Below are positions 55,446-64,000 of a DNA stretch of 64,000 nucleotides, one piece after another. The notes under the pieces are model-generated. The model was not told where the DNA came from. It ran no database searches and saw nothing but the letters and a program-made list of their open reading frames with translations. The stretch lies in assembly GCF_014652695.1 (NCBI RefSeq), contig NZ_BMZH01000002.1, positions 350,985 to 414,984 of the forward strand. The letters run 5' to 3'. Both the position numbers and the translations under genes were made by a program. Position 1 is the first letter of the stretch, and each line of letters starts with the position of its first letter. The DNA is from Algimonas arctica (GTDB taxonomy: Bacteria; Pseudomonadota; Alphaproteobacteria; Caulobacterales; Maricaulaceae).

Positions 55446-56229
55446 AAAACATATAAATTTAATGGCGGGCTATGCGCGGTTCCAGGCGGAGCAAAGCGAC
55501 CTTGCACCGCTAATGATATGCAATGCCGCGCCGGGCCAGCGGGCGCTAGTCTATAGAAATTCAGGAATGCTTGGACTGGTTGGAGCGCTACGCTCTAACT
55601 ACCCGTGTTTAGAAGCTCTCATGGGCGAAGCCTTCTTTAGTGAAATGGCAAAAGCTTATATTCACAACTATCCGCCCGTGCAAAGATCTTTAGTGGGATA
55701 CGGTGGTCAGCTCGCTGACTTCATTGACGCTCAAGTTGCTGAGCACAAACTTGTCTGGCTTGGAGATTTAGCTCGCCTTGATCGAGCTTGGCTTGAAGCT
55801 CACCTTGCAGCGGATGCAGCGCCACTGCCACTCGACCAAATTGCCGAAGTCCCACAAGAAAAGTTGTTAACTGCCTTGCTGGAGTTTCATTGCAGCTTGC
55901 GGATCGTAGAAACCCGCTGGGACATTGCCCCTCTTTGGCTCAAATTAAAATCTGGGAATATACCGGACGCGCAACAAACTCTCGATGACAGCCTATCGGT
56001 CACGATGTTCTGGCGACCTAGGGGTGAAGTCATAGCCAGAGCTCTCCTGCCAGAAGACCGCACATTTCTTCAAACCCTTCTGCAACGCAAGACCTTGAAT
56101 GAAGCGTGTTCGAATATTCTTGAAACCGACCCTTACGCTGATCTTGCGGTTCTCATCGCGGGCATCGTTTCAGCAGGCTTAATCACTGACTTAATATTTG
56201 AGGAGGCGCATACTTATGAAAACCCTTAA
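55432..56229 (+). CDS. bufC: BufC/HvfC-family partner protein (DUF2063)
   Basis: 265 residues. N-terminal DUF2063 domain (LVYRNSGMLGLVGALRSNYPCLEALMGEAFFSEMAKAYIHNYPP) and a winged C-terminal part (SVTMFWRPRGEVIARALLPED). Partners deliver the precursor to the MNIO enzyme. Overlaps bufB and doxX. Confidence 0.92.
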   Translation: MTPLEKHINLMAGYARFQAEQSDLAPLMICNAAPGQRALVYRNSGMLGLVGALRSNYPCLEALMGEAFFSEMAKAYIHNYPPVQRSLVGYGGQLADFIDAQVAEHKLVWLGDLARLDRAWLEAHLAADAAPLPLDQIAEVPQEKLLTALLEFHCSLRIVETRWDIAPLWLKLKSGNIPDAQQTLDDSLSVTMFWRPRGEVIARALLPEDRTFLQTLLQRKTLNEACSNILETDPYADLAVLIAGIVSAGLITDLIFEEAHTYENP

Positions 56230-56758
56230 TAGCTTAAAATCCGGATACCTTTGGTTTGGGCGCAAGGCGAATGTCTTGGAACCCTTGGCTTTGCTACTTG
56301 CGCGATTGGCTGTGGCCCGCGTTTTCTTCATGTCGGGTCTGACGAAATGGAATGGGCTATTTCAGTTTAACGCAGAAAAATACGACCTCTTCCTCTATGA
56401 GTTCTTTTGTCCTGAAGAGGCTCGTCCCGGCGCATTGGTTTTATGCAAGAATGTCACTGAAGGAACCTACTCTTCGTCCATGCAGTGGGTCGTAGAAAGA
56501 GCGGCGAACATGGCCGGGATCATGGAAATCGTCTTACCTCTTCTTTTGGTCTTAGGGTTCACGTCACGTCTTGCGGCCACGGGCTTATTGATCATGACTT
56601 TGACCATCGAATTTTTGGTCTTTCCGGATGCGGATAGTTGGTGGGGCAGTCATGCTTGGTGGGCGGTTATTCTGTTTGTGATAATCGTCCGCGGTCCCGG
56701 AGTATTGTCGCTTGATAGATTTGTGGGTCTAGAAGGGCCTCAGAAAATTACCGCATGA
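56216..56758 (+). CDS. DoxX-family membrane protein
   Basis: 180 residues from ATG behind GGAGG. Four membrane segments (about 20-40, 85-105, 110-128, 135-160), with LLLARLAVARVFFMSGLTKW typical of DoxX. A usual fourth gene of bufferin operons; may assist metal or redox handling at the inner membrane. Overlaps bufC by 14 bases and the next gene by 4. Confidence 0.92.
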   Translation: MKTLNSLKSGYLWFGRKANVLEPLALLLARLAVARVFFMSGLTKWNGLFQFNAEKYDLFLYEFFCPEEARPGALVLCKNVTEGTYSSSMQWVVERAANMAGIMEIVLPLLLVLGFTSRLAATGLLIMTLTIEFLVFPDADSWWGSHAWWAVILFVIIVRGPGVLSLDRFVGLEGPQKITA

Positions 56759-58011
56759 TCCGTTTGTCGTCTCTCGCTCTGTTTATCCTGATTGGTGCTT
56801 GCTCGCATACGTACGTGCCCGCCGGCTCTCCCAATTCATGGGTCAAAACGGCGACAATGGCGGCGCCCAGCTCAAGTCATTTTGATGAAAAGCTAACTAC
56901 ATTGCTATACGTTACGGATAGAGCCACTGACGCCGACCATATTTATGGACATGACCGATCGAACGCGATGGTTCTGGGAACGGCTCATGTAAACTTAATG
57001 AACATGAGTGGCATGGACTATAACGATTACATGTCGGGAAACCCTGAGGGTGTTTCCGTGCCGAAATATGAACTGAATGCCTCTGAAGAACTTGTCAGGT
57101 TTCCGGGCACGCCGCTTCCGTTTGCCATTGAAAACGGCGTTCGGATTAGAAACAGCGTCTCGATAAATAGTTATGAAAATGCGCGCCGTATCTTTCGAGA
57201 TAGACTCACACAAGAACTCCTGTCCCGTGAAACTGGGAAGGTCGTTCTTTATGTTCACGGCTTCAATACCAGTTTTGAACATGGCGTCTTTGACTTACTG
57301 GAATTAACCGCTGCGTCCGGATGGGATGGTGTCCCAATCCTCTACAGCTGGCCGACAGGTAGTAACAATATTTTGAGCTATTTCGCTGACACACAGGACG
57401 GGGCCTTCTCGGTCTATCATCTCAAAGAAACGTTGCGGATTATCGCTGCGACAGAAGCCGTCGATGACGTCACGATCATCGCGCATAGCCATGGAGCTTC
57501 TATTGCGACAACCGCGCTTCGTGAATTGTTGATCGAAACGCGGGGCTCCGGTCTATCTATGCGGGACACTTATCGCATTTCGACGCTGGTTCTCGCAGCA
57601 CCGGATATCGATATAGGGGTGATGGAACAAAGGCTTGTCGCTGAAGAATTCGGACTGGGGTTTAAGCAGATCAATGTTTATCTAAATTCGGACGACAATG
57701 CGTTGGGCTTTGCAGCAAAATTATTAGGCGCGCCTCGCTTTGGCGCGATGACACCGGACGAAATGTCTCCTGAATCCAAAGCTGTTTTTCGGAGCGTGAA
57801 ATCGGTGCATTTTATCATCGTTACAGACGCTGTCGGAAAGGCAAGGCATAGCCATTTCAGACTTCACCCCGGAGTTCTTGCAGACATTGCAATAACCATC
57901 CGCACGGGCGCTGAACCATCGGACCCTGAACGACCATTGGAGCATTTGGATCTCAATTTTTGGCAGATCGATAAAACATACAGGCCTGTCTATAGAGGCA
58001 ATGTCAGGTGA
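56755..58011 (+). CDS. Lipoprotein alpha/beta hydrolase (DUF900)
   Basis: 418 residues. Lipobox IGAC at about residue 16 predicts a membrane-anchored lipoprotein. DUF900 domain: LLYVTDRATDAD, VVLYVHGFNTSFEHGVFDLLEL (oxyanion region), and the nucleophile elbow TIIAHSHGASIAT (Ser in AHSHG, where AHSMG is usual). Not a standard member of bufferin operons, but tightly coupled here (4-base overlap on both sides). Substrate unknown. Confidence 0.88.
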   Translation: MIRLSSLALFILIGACSHTYVPAGSPNSWVKTATMAAPSSSHFDEKLTTLLYVTDRATDADHIYGHDRSNAMVLGTAHVNLMNMSGMDYNDYMSGNPEGVSVPKYELNASEELVRFPGTPLPFAIENGVRIRNSVSINSYENARRIFRDRLTQELLSRETGKVVLYVHGFNTSFEHGVFDLLELTAASGWDGVPILYSWPTGSNNILSYFADTQDGAFSVYHLKETLRIIAATEAVDDVTIIAHSHGASIATTALRELLIETRGSGLSMRDTYRISTLVLAAPDIDIGVMEQRLVAEEFGLGFKQINVYLNSDDNALGFAAKLLGAPRFGAMTPDEMSPESKAVFRSVKSVHFIIVTDAVGKARHSHFRLHPGVLADIAITIRTGAEPSDPERPLEHLDLNFWQIDKTYRPVYRGNVR

Positions 58012-58241
58012 ATATGAATGGAAAATCCGTGTTCAGGATCACTCTGAATCGGGCCATAGTTGTCGCGTTGGTAGTTGGGACAATCCTGATTTTGATAAAT
58101 CAATACGAAAAAATTATTAGTCTTGAACGTTTGAATATTTGGAAAACAGGTCTGAGCTATATAGTTCCTTTCTGCGTATCGGCCTACAGCTCCATTGTTG
58201 AGCGCCGAGATACGGGAAAACGCAATCAATTTCTAAAGTAG
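58008..58241 (+). CDS. NrtS-like small two-TM membrane protein
   Basis: 77 residues with a GTG start overlapping the hydrolase stop (GTGA), or 75 from the ATG at 58014. Two membrane segments: RAIVVALVVGTILILINQYE and GLSYIVPFCVSAYSSI. The ALVVGTxLxLINQ..(N)xWK..LxYxVPxxVxxY pattern matches the small NrtS nitrate/nitrite transporter family. Last gene of the buf operon. Substrate inferred from family only. Confidence 0.8.
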   Translation: MNMNGKSVFRITLNRAIVVALVVGTILILINQYEKIISLERLNIWKTGLSYIVPFCVSAYSSIVERRDTGKRNQFLK

Positions 58242-58783
58242 ACGCTGTTTTCCTATCTGCGTATATCGCTGGCAAGGCAGGGTTTTGATTATAGTCTATT
58301 TATAGCATTGTCAGCTTAAACGACGACAGCCGTATTTCTAACAAATCAGCCCGCCCCTATACGGCAATCTGTCTGACGTCAGCGCTTACGAGACAGATTT
58401 GAGTCTGGGCTAAGCGAGGGGTTCTCAAGGGAAGTGCCGGACGAACGCCTCCTCGTTTCGCCGCTTTAGAATAATCGCATAAATAAGGCCCGCGTTCTAA
58501 CGTCTCTGAAAACTTGGCGGCATTCGATTTTTTCTTGCAAACGATAGCCTGTTTCCTGCAGCATGATTGCCTGATCTGCTAATCTTGTTCCCTGCCACCC
58601 CGGCTCAATTTCCTTGTTAATTTTCAGCAGGGAAATCACTAAATAACTACGTGAAATCAGCGCTCTGCATGGATATAATCCCGAAATCAGACGCCATTCC
58701 GGTCGATTTCGCGGGTTTTCCCTGTAAATTCCCTGTAAAGCAGGGAATTAGAGTGTGAGACTAGCTCTCGCCGGACTGCGTCC
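58242..58783. other. Intergenic region with decayed mobile sequence
   Basis: No supported gene. GCATTGTCAG at 58305-58314, followed by CTTAAACG, resembles the IS6 end at 58802. TTCCCTGTAAA is repeated near 58718-58737 and followed by a CAGGGAA inverse copy. Frames on both strands are broken by stops. Confidence 0.45.
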
Positions 58784-58801
58784 ACTACCACGCACCCGGC
58801 G
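58784..58801 (+). repeat. 18-bp direct repeat, copy 2
   Basis: ACTACCACGCACCCGGCG, 17 of 18 identical with 52819-52836. It ends exactly where the IS6 element begins. Confidence 0.65.
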
Positions 58802-59608
58802 GGCATTGTCAGCCTGAACGCCGTAGCGTGTTGATGAGAAGAACAGCTATACCCCTACGCCACGATCAATCCACGCCATTCAATGAGTGATGCATCACTC
58901 ATCGCTTTGAAACGAGTCCGGCTTTCGAGATGTCTTTGATGGTTGAAGTGATTGTAGACTACGGCGTGGGTAGAGGTGAACTTCTGGAGCGTCGAAGTCT
59001 TCCTGAAGCGGGTCATGCCGCGCTCTCGTCGCCTGAACGGTCGGTGTGAACTCTCGGCTCGGTTGTTGGCATATTGCTCGGTGTTCTGACGGCTCTGATT
59101 ACCAATGTCGCGCATAGCAGCTCCTTAGGACCGGAGCTTGTCTGTAATGACCATTGGGGGTGGACCGTAGCGCTTCATCGCCTTCTTCAAGAACTGTAAA
59201 GCCGCGAGTTTGTCGCGGTTCTTGGTGACATAGCACTTCAGGATCTCCCCTTCGTGATCGACGGCCCGCCATAGGTAATGCTGGAGGCCATTGATCTTCA
59301 CGAACACCTCATCGAGGTGCCACTGCCATTGGGTATGCTGGCGCAGATACGCCGAGCGATTAACCCGTATCTGCTTTGCGAAGACGGGTCCAAATCGGTC
59401 AACCCAAAGACGAATGCTCTCGTGGAAGACGTCTATCCCGCGCTCACGAAGCAGGTCTTCGACATTGCGGAGCGACAGCGGGAAACGGACATACATCATC
59501 ACGGCAAGTTGGATGACTTCCCAAGATGTTTTGAAATACCGGAACGGGTTCTGGGTCATGCGCAAACCCTATCACATCGCTTCAAACGAAAGTTTCCCTG
59601 ACAATGCC
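58802..59608 (-). mobile_element. IS6-family insertion sequence (807 bp)
   Basis: Terminal inverted repeats GGCATTGTCAG: left at 58802-58812 on the plus strand, right at 59598-59608 on the minus strand. Length fits IS6/IS26 elements. The 8-base flanks differ (ACCCGGCG versus GGGCTTAA), so there is no target duplication, as expected after replicon fusion or deletion. Contains one transposase gene broken by a stop codon. Confidence 0.85.
58855..59565 (-). pseudogene. IS6-family transposase with in-frame TAA
   Basis: Reads NPFRYFKTSWEVIQLAVMMY, catalytic Asp in WHLDEVFVKI, RAVDHEGEILKCYVT, VITDKLRS, then TAA at 59125-59127, then in the same frame GAAMRDIGNQSRQNTEQYANNRAE (with the catalytic Glu in the ENSH/AESSH block) to a normal end. 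About 236 codons in all. TAA stands where Tyr is usual (TAT/TAC to TAA), a single-base change. Confidence 0.88.
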
Positions 59609-59929
59609 GGGCTTAAATTTGCCCCCCTATTCGTCTGGGTCGTGGAAATTAACGATCGCAAAATGGTGTTAGCTCATCGCTGCACCAAACACCGACCCTG
59701 TCTGACGCTGCGCACTTGGAGGTGGCCGAACATCTTTTAGGAAAAAAATTAAACGCTCTGTTGCAAAATTCTGAAACCTGCAGAACCTCTTGCTTGCTCA
59801 CGCTTTAAAACCGTCAAAAAACGCTTCCACCCACCCTTTCGGGTGATTGTTAATGCCAAAAATTCCCACATACTCACCCTAGCGGGACGAAAGTGCATTC
59901 CACGTATGACTGGAAGCACGGGGGGTATT
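59609..59929. other. Leader region of the large surface protein gene
   Basis: No supported gene. A weak CACCC-TTTC-GGGTG hairpin lies at 59832-59845. Otherwise nothing recognised. Confidence 0.4.
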
Positions 59930-62900
59930 ATGTCGATATGTACGAAAAATCCAACTCAACTGACGTCGTTCTTAATCGGGGCAGGCGCCAGGCACGCCTT
60001 TCAAATGAAAGGTCTTCGTCTTTTTATTGCGTTGTGTTTTGCCGTCGCGGGCTTAGCGGTATCGACGCAAAGCGCTCAGGCGCAAGTCAGTTGCCCGGCG
60101 ACTAGATTTGATGGTGACAATGCTACTGCGATCTCCGATAATTTTTCCTGTCCCCTCGGCACACTTATCGGCCCCGGGCAAGATGGGGTTGAAGTTTACG
60201 GTCAATTAGGCATTTCGAGAGCCCTCATATTGAGGGTCTTTGTGTCGGGATCTTTGCTGCACGGCAGCGCAATAACAAGCACATGTTCCGGTTCTGGTTG
60301 CGGACCTACACAGCCAGACTCGCCGTCTGTAGAATCGATTGCATGCAACTCTGCGTATGGAGGCGGACCATGCGATATATCTTTCAGTTACAATGATACG
60401 GTCGGCACAGTCTCTGCGGCATTTTCGATCGCCGATGGAGCAGGCACGTTGCCCGCGTTTGTAGTCAACGGCGGTGCGTTTGTTCCTGACACGACATCAC
60501 CAATTATCTCTTCTTTCACCCGTAAGACGCCCTCGGGTCAAACTACAAACAGTGACAGCCTCACATTCTTGGCGACCTTTGACGAAGATGTTACGGGCAT
60601 ATCCAGCGCTGATTTTATGGCCACCGGAACAACGGCGATGGTGTCAGCAGTCAGTCAGGTCACAGCGGCAACATATGACGTGACGGTTTCAGGCGGCGAT
60701 CTGGCAAACTTTGTCGGAACGGTTGGATTGGCGCCGTCTGCCGGCATGGCCTATCAAGACCTCGCGGGAAATGCTGGCATCACGGCCGCCCCCGCCACTA
60801 GTGAAACCTATTCACTGGTGCAGGTGCCGGACGCGCCGTCGTCTCTTGCATTAGTGAGCGTTGTCGCCCTTGCAGACAATAACGCGGACGTGTCATTTTC
60901 ATGGAACGCGCCTGACACGTCTGGCAACGGGTCTGCCGTGTTCCAGCAGACAGGTACCGCTTATACGGATGCCACATGTACAACACCTTCCGCGCTCGCG
61001 ACAGGCGGCGGCGGCATAGCCTCTACTGAGACGCAGACATTGACGTTCGGGCCGCCCGCTTACCTTCCGGGTGCGACTGGCAGTCTTAATATTGTCGCGG
61101 TTAATGCGATCGGCAATTCTCTGCCGTCAAATTGCGTTTCCTTTACAATGCCGGCCGATACAACCGCTCCGACACTCACCGCTGTGTCAATCGCCTCCAA
61201 TAATACGAACACGGCTAAGGCAAAAGACGGTGATGCCATCATAGTCAGCTTCACATCTGACGAAGCGCTGGACACACCGCCTGTTGTCACAATCTACGGC
61301 GGCGGGACGACTGTCACAGGATCGGGGACAAGTTGGTCAGCGGTCTCGACCGTTGACGGTACTAGCCCTGAAGGCGACGCCGCCATCAATATCTCCGGAT
61401 TTAAAGATGCCGCGGGAAACACCGCGACAGCTGTGACCGCAACAACCGACGGCAGCGCTGTTGATGTGGATAGAACGGCGCCGACGGTCTCGAGCATTGA
61501 TTTATTTTCTGGCCAAGTGTCGCCCACAGATGACGACGCTATCAGTTGGGGTGTTCAGTTTAGCGAAGACGTTACGCTCGACTCTAATGGCGCTGATTTT
61601 GTGTTCTCTGGACTGTCGACGGCGAGTAAGTCCGCTAGTAATGTGAGCGATAGCTTTTATGAGGTGTCGACGGCAAATGGGGATTTAGTTAATTTTAACG
61701 GGACAGTAACGGTAAGCTTAGCGCCTGGCCAAACCATTACCGACAAAGCCGGAAATGCTCTCGTGAATACTGCGGTAACCGGAACAAATGATAACAGCAT
61801 TGAAGTGGTAAATGATGCGACTGCGCCTGTCCTGATTGTCGGGCTGGCGTCAAATAACGCAAACACAACCCTAGCCAAAGCCGGGGACGTCATCACAGCA
61901 ACCATCGTGGCCGACGAACCTTTAGCTGCGGCTCCCACGGTAACAATCGCGGGGGAAACAGCGACGGTGACGGGCAGCGGTACAACATGGTCGGGGGCAA
62001 TTACGGTTTCCGGTTCAACCACAGAAGGCGCGGTCGCAATAAATATCTCAGCCTATGAAGATGCTGGTGGGAATGCGGGGACTACAGTATCCGCAACAAC
62101 AGACGCCAGTGCGGTCACGATTGGCCGCGTTCCTGACGCGCCATCCAATCTTCAAGTCTCATATGTTTTCAGTCCCGCTAAAAACCTTTCTCCAGATCCG
62201 AATGCCGCCGTGTTTACTGAAGTCTTACTCAATTGGACCAACAACCCACTGAATGGACCGACAGACACGGTTCTAGCTCCTCATAATATTTGGTTTGAGA
62301 AAGCCGGAGCTTGTACAAGTTCGAGGACGAATGGGTCAGGGTTATTTTTGGGGACGACGTCATTTTCACAACTTTTGCACCGCACCACTTTTCCAGAGGG
62401 GACGACGGTAAGTTTGCAGATAATCGCGAACAATGACTTCGGCGAGTCCGCATCGTCCAATTGCGTTACTATTGTTATCCCGCCTCTTGATTTGACCGCC
62501 CCATCCGTCACATCCGTCGTGCGAACGACGCCTGCGACTGAAAATACTGATGCAGATACGCTGACTTGGACGGTTACTTTTGATGAAGAAGTGTCTTTGA
62601 TCGACAGTACCGATTTTGAGTTCACGGGCACGACAGCCAACGCCAGCGTCACCATGCAGAGCGCGACTGTTTATCAAGTGACGGCCAGTGGGGGTGACCT
62701 CGCCTCTTATAATGGTCAAGTCGGACTCGCTTTCGCCGCGGGGCAGAACATTGCCGATCAAATCGGATTTAATGCCCTTACGAATACGGTGCCGACGGGG
62801 TTGAACCAGACCTACCAATTGACCAATGATAACACGCTGCCCACGTTGACCTCGATTGTCCGTAAAACGCCTCTTGGCGAAAAGACGAATGCGGATAGCC

Positions 62901-64000
62901 TGACCTGGGCCGTGACATTTAGCGAGGACGTTCAGAATTTAGATGCCACCGATTTTAGCGTGTCGGGAACCACAGCAACGGTCGGCGTGACAGGCAGTGG
63001 AGTGACCTATGATGTCACAGCGTCTGGGGGTGATCTGGCTGGACTGGGGTCTGGATTCGGAGCACAGACCGTATCTTTAGCTTTGGCCGCTGGCCAAAAC
63101 ATTCAAGATTTATCAGGGAACGCTTTATCAAACTTAAGTGCGACGGGCGCGACAGAAAGTTATGCCGTCAATAATGGAGCCTTGACGATCGCCTCGATCA
63201 CGCGCGTTGATTCCGGGACGCAAGCCCCCGCTGCACAGCTGACAAATGCCGATAGTCTCGCATGGGATGTTCAGTTTAGCGGTATTACTGGCGAGTTTTC
63301 GCTGTCTCCAGCAGATTTCACATTAACGGGAACAACCGCGACTATCGCGTCTGTTGATCGCTATAGTATCGGCTTTATTGTCCAGGCGTCGGGTGGAGAT
63401 CTAGCGGATCTGAATGGTAATGTAACGCTCGGCTTTGCCAACACAACACCCGTCGATGAGTTCGGCAACGCCTTTACCGATAAAACGCCGAGGGGAGTGA
63501 GTGAAGATAGCTATACGCTCGACAATGCGGCTCCGACCTTAGTCAGTATTGTTCCAGATGCAGGGACGGCCTCGCTGACGGATGCCGATACAATCTCATT
63601 CATCTTCACATACAGCGAAAACCTCGATGTAAGTGCGGCGAATATCGCCAATGTTCTCGTGACGGGAACGACGGCCACTGTGACGATCACCCCGATAAGC
63701 GCGTCTGTGGCGCGTGTGACTCTGACGGGCGGCGACCTAGCAGATCTGAATGGCCCCGTCACGGTCGGTTTGAATGAGGTCAACAACGTTACCGATCCGG
63801 CGGGTAATCCGATCGCCAGTATCAACCCGACAGGGGTGAATAATAATTCTGTTCAAATCCAGAATGATGGCGTTGCGCCGACGCTTGTGATCACATCGAC
63901 GTCTTCCGACCCTGTGTCTGGCGCGTTCCCGATCACGGTGACGTTTAATGAGGATGTGAGCGGCTTTGTTCTGGGTGACCTGACGGTTGGTAACGGCGCG
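59930..64000 (+). CDS. Very large secreted protein with repeated Ig-like domains (3'-truncated by window edge)
   Basis: Frame open without stop to the window end, over 1350 codons. ATG at 59930 follows GGGGGG by four bases; the ATG at 60005 (MKGLRLFIALCF) gives a conventional signal peptide cut near AQA-Q, so the first would add 25 residues of unusual leader. After a Cys-bearing N-terminal domain come at least nine Ig-like units with motifs such as APTVSSI and F(S/D)E(D/E)V, and SGGDLA-x-(L/F)-x-G near the end, plus two fibronectin-III-like units (about 60830-61150 and 62130-62490). Likely an adhesin or other surface protein. The secretion type cannot be judged without the C-terminus. Confidence 0.88.
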   Translation, partial: MSICTKNPTQLTSFLIGAGARHAFQMKGLRLFIALCFAVAGLAVSTQSAQAQVSCPATRFDGDNATAISDNFSCPLGTLIGPGQDGVEVYGQLGISRALILRVFVSGSLLHGSAITSTCSGSGCGPTQPDSPSVESIACNSAYGGGPCDISFSYNDTVGTVSAAFSIADGAGTLPAFVVNGGAFVPDTTSPIISSFTRKTPSGQTTNSDSLTFLATFDEDVTGISSADFMATGTTAMVSAVSQVTAATYDVTVSGGDLANFVGTVGLAPSAGMAYQDLAGNAGITAAPATSETYSLVQVPDAPSSLALVSVVALADNNADVSFSWNAPDTSGNGSAVFQQTGTAYTDATCTTPSALATGGGGIASTETQTLTFGPPAYLPGATGSLNIVAVNAIGNSLPSNCVSFTMPADTTAPTLTAVSIASNNTNTAKAKDGDAIIVSFTSDEALDTPPVVTIYGGGTTVTGSGTSWSAVSTVDGTSPEGDAAINISGFKDAAGNTATAVTATTDGSAVDVDRTAPTVSSIDLFSGQVSPTDDDAISWGVQFSEDVTLDSNGADFVFSGLSTASKSASNVSDSFYEVSTANGDLVNFNGTVTVSLAPGQTITDKAGNALVNTAVTGTNDNSIEVVNDATAPVLIVGLASNNANTTLAKAGDVITATIVADEPLAAAPTVTIAGETATVTGSGTTWSGAITVSGSTTEGAVAINISAYEDAGGNAGTTVSATTDASAVTIGRVPDAPSNLQVSYVFSPAKNLSPDPNAAVFTEVLLNWTNNPLNGPTDTVLAPHNIWFEKAGACTSSRTNGSGLFLGTTSFSQLLHRTTFPEGTTVSLQIIANNDFGESASSNCVTIVIPPLDLTAPSVTSVVRTTPATENTDADTLTWTVTFDEEVSLIDSTDFEFTGTTANASVTMQSATVYQVTASGGDLASYNGQVGLAFAAGQNIADQIGFNALTNTVPTGLNQTYQLTNDNTLPTLTSIVRKTPLGEKTNADSLTWAVTFSEDVQNLDATDFSVSGTTATVGVTGSGVTYDVTASGGDLAGLGSGFGAQTVSLALAAGQNIQDLSGNALSNLSATGATESYAVNNGALTIASITRVDSGTQAPAAQLTNADSLAWDVQFSGITGEFSLSPADFTLTGTTATIASVDRYSIGFIVQASGGDLADLNGNVTLGFANTTPVDEFGNAFTDKTPRGVSEDSYTLDNAAPTLVSIVPDAGTASLTDADTISFIFTYSENLDVSAANIANVLVTGTTATVTITPISASVARVTLTGGDLADLNGPVTVGLNEVNNVTDPAGNPIASINPTGVNNNSVQIQNDGVAPTLVITSTSSDPVSGAFPITVTFNEDVSGFVLGDLTVGNGA

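Noticed and set aside
51029..59565. Stop-codon reassignment (TAA read as sense)
   Set aside because: TAA is used as the normal stop of many intact genes in the window (for example the gspE and pyrD-side genes), so only local mutation, error or readthrough can explain the two cases.
60118..63825. Short minus-strand ORFs across the Ig-repeat gene
   Set aside because: Thr/Val/Ala-rich mirror frames produced by the repetitive coding strand.

Overview
The window looks like chromosomal DNA of a Gram-negative alphaproteobacterium. The evidence is alphaproteobacterial-style lipoproteins (DUF1134/EipA, IalB-like), an rpmH-rnpA-yidC-engB-argB block, an OxyR with Cys199/Cys208 in register, and lptC-lptA-lptB. 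A Maricaulales/Hyphomonadaceae-like marine bacterium is my inference from gene content only; I ran no search.

Layout: 1-2257 is the 3' part of acnA, followed by a TonB receptor with Fur-box-like dyads. 4.6-7.8 kb holds a BLUF photoreceptor, an LRAT/NCEHF protein, a glycine-zipper lipoprotein, an ABA4-like membrane protein, an IalB-like protein and a TrmH-type methyltransferase. 7.8-16.6 kb holds an LplT-like MFS, a small membrane protein/XRE pair behind a large concentric dyad, PlsC, a strictosidine-synthase-like protein, a saccharopine-dehydrogenase-like protein, OxyR, an EipA-like lipoprotein, a thioesterase and PyrD. 17-20 kb has two tandem ammonium transporters. 20-27.6 kb has an SDR, an S24 repressor, a HAD nucleotidase, a DUF1036 protein, then argB-engB-yidC-rnpA-rpmH on the minus strand. 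27.8-30.9 kb has DUF547, TVP38 and a mercuric-reductase-like flavoprotein. 31-38.2 kb is a tightly overlapping type II secretion operon, gspEFGHIJKLM (no C or D here). 38.3-40.9 kb is lptC-lptA-lptB, with an LptA-like domain fused to LptC.

41,047-43,537 is a complete IS1595-family transposon with 37-bp imperfect terminal inverted repeats and a perfect 8-bp target duplication. Besides the transposase it carries passenger ORFs: a Cas2/VapD-sized small protein, a 220-residue protein of unknown function, two small antisense ORFs, and a non-coding segment with a strong hairpin. It sits just upstream of a Y-family polymerase gene with a small Cys-rich partner. Then come DUF1697, an RNase D-like exonuclease, Ada, RpoN, a DUF1295 protein, a sterol-desaturase-like protein and a glpK interrupted by an in-frame TAA.

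From a CAU-anticodon tRNA (52,521-52,597) to the end the DNA looks accessory. It has a fused IS6-transposase/serine-recombinase remnant, a bufferin (MNIO) metal-handling operon (bufA-bufB-bufC-doxX) extended by a lipoprotein alpha/beta hydrolase and an NrtS-like protein, an 18-bp direct repeat pair bracketing this segment, an IS6-family copy with a premature TAA, and a very large secreted protein of repeated Ig-like domains that runs off the window end.
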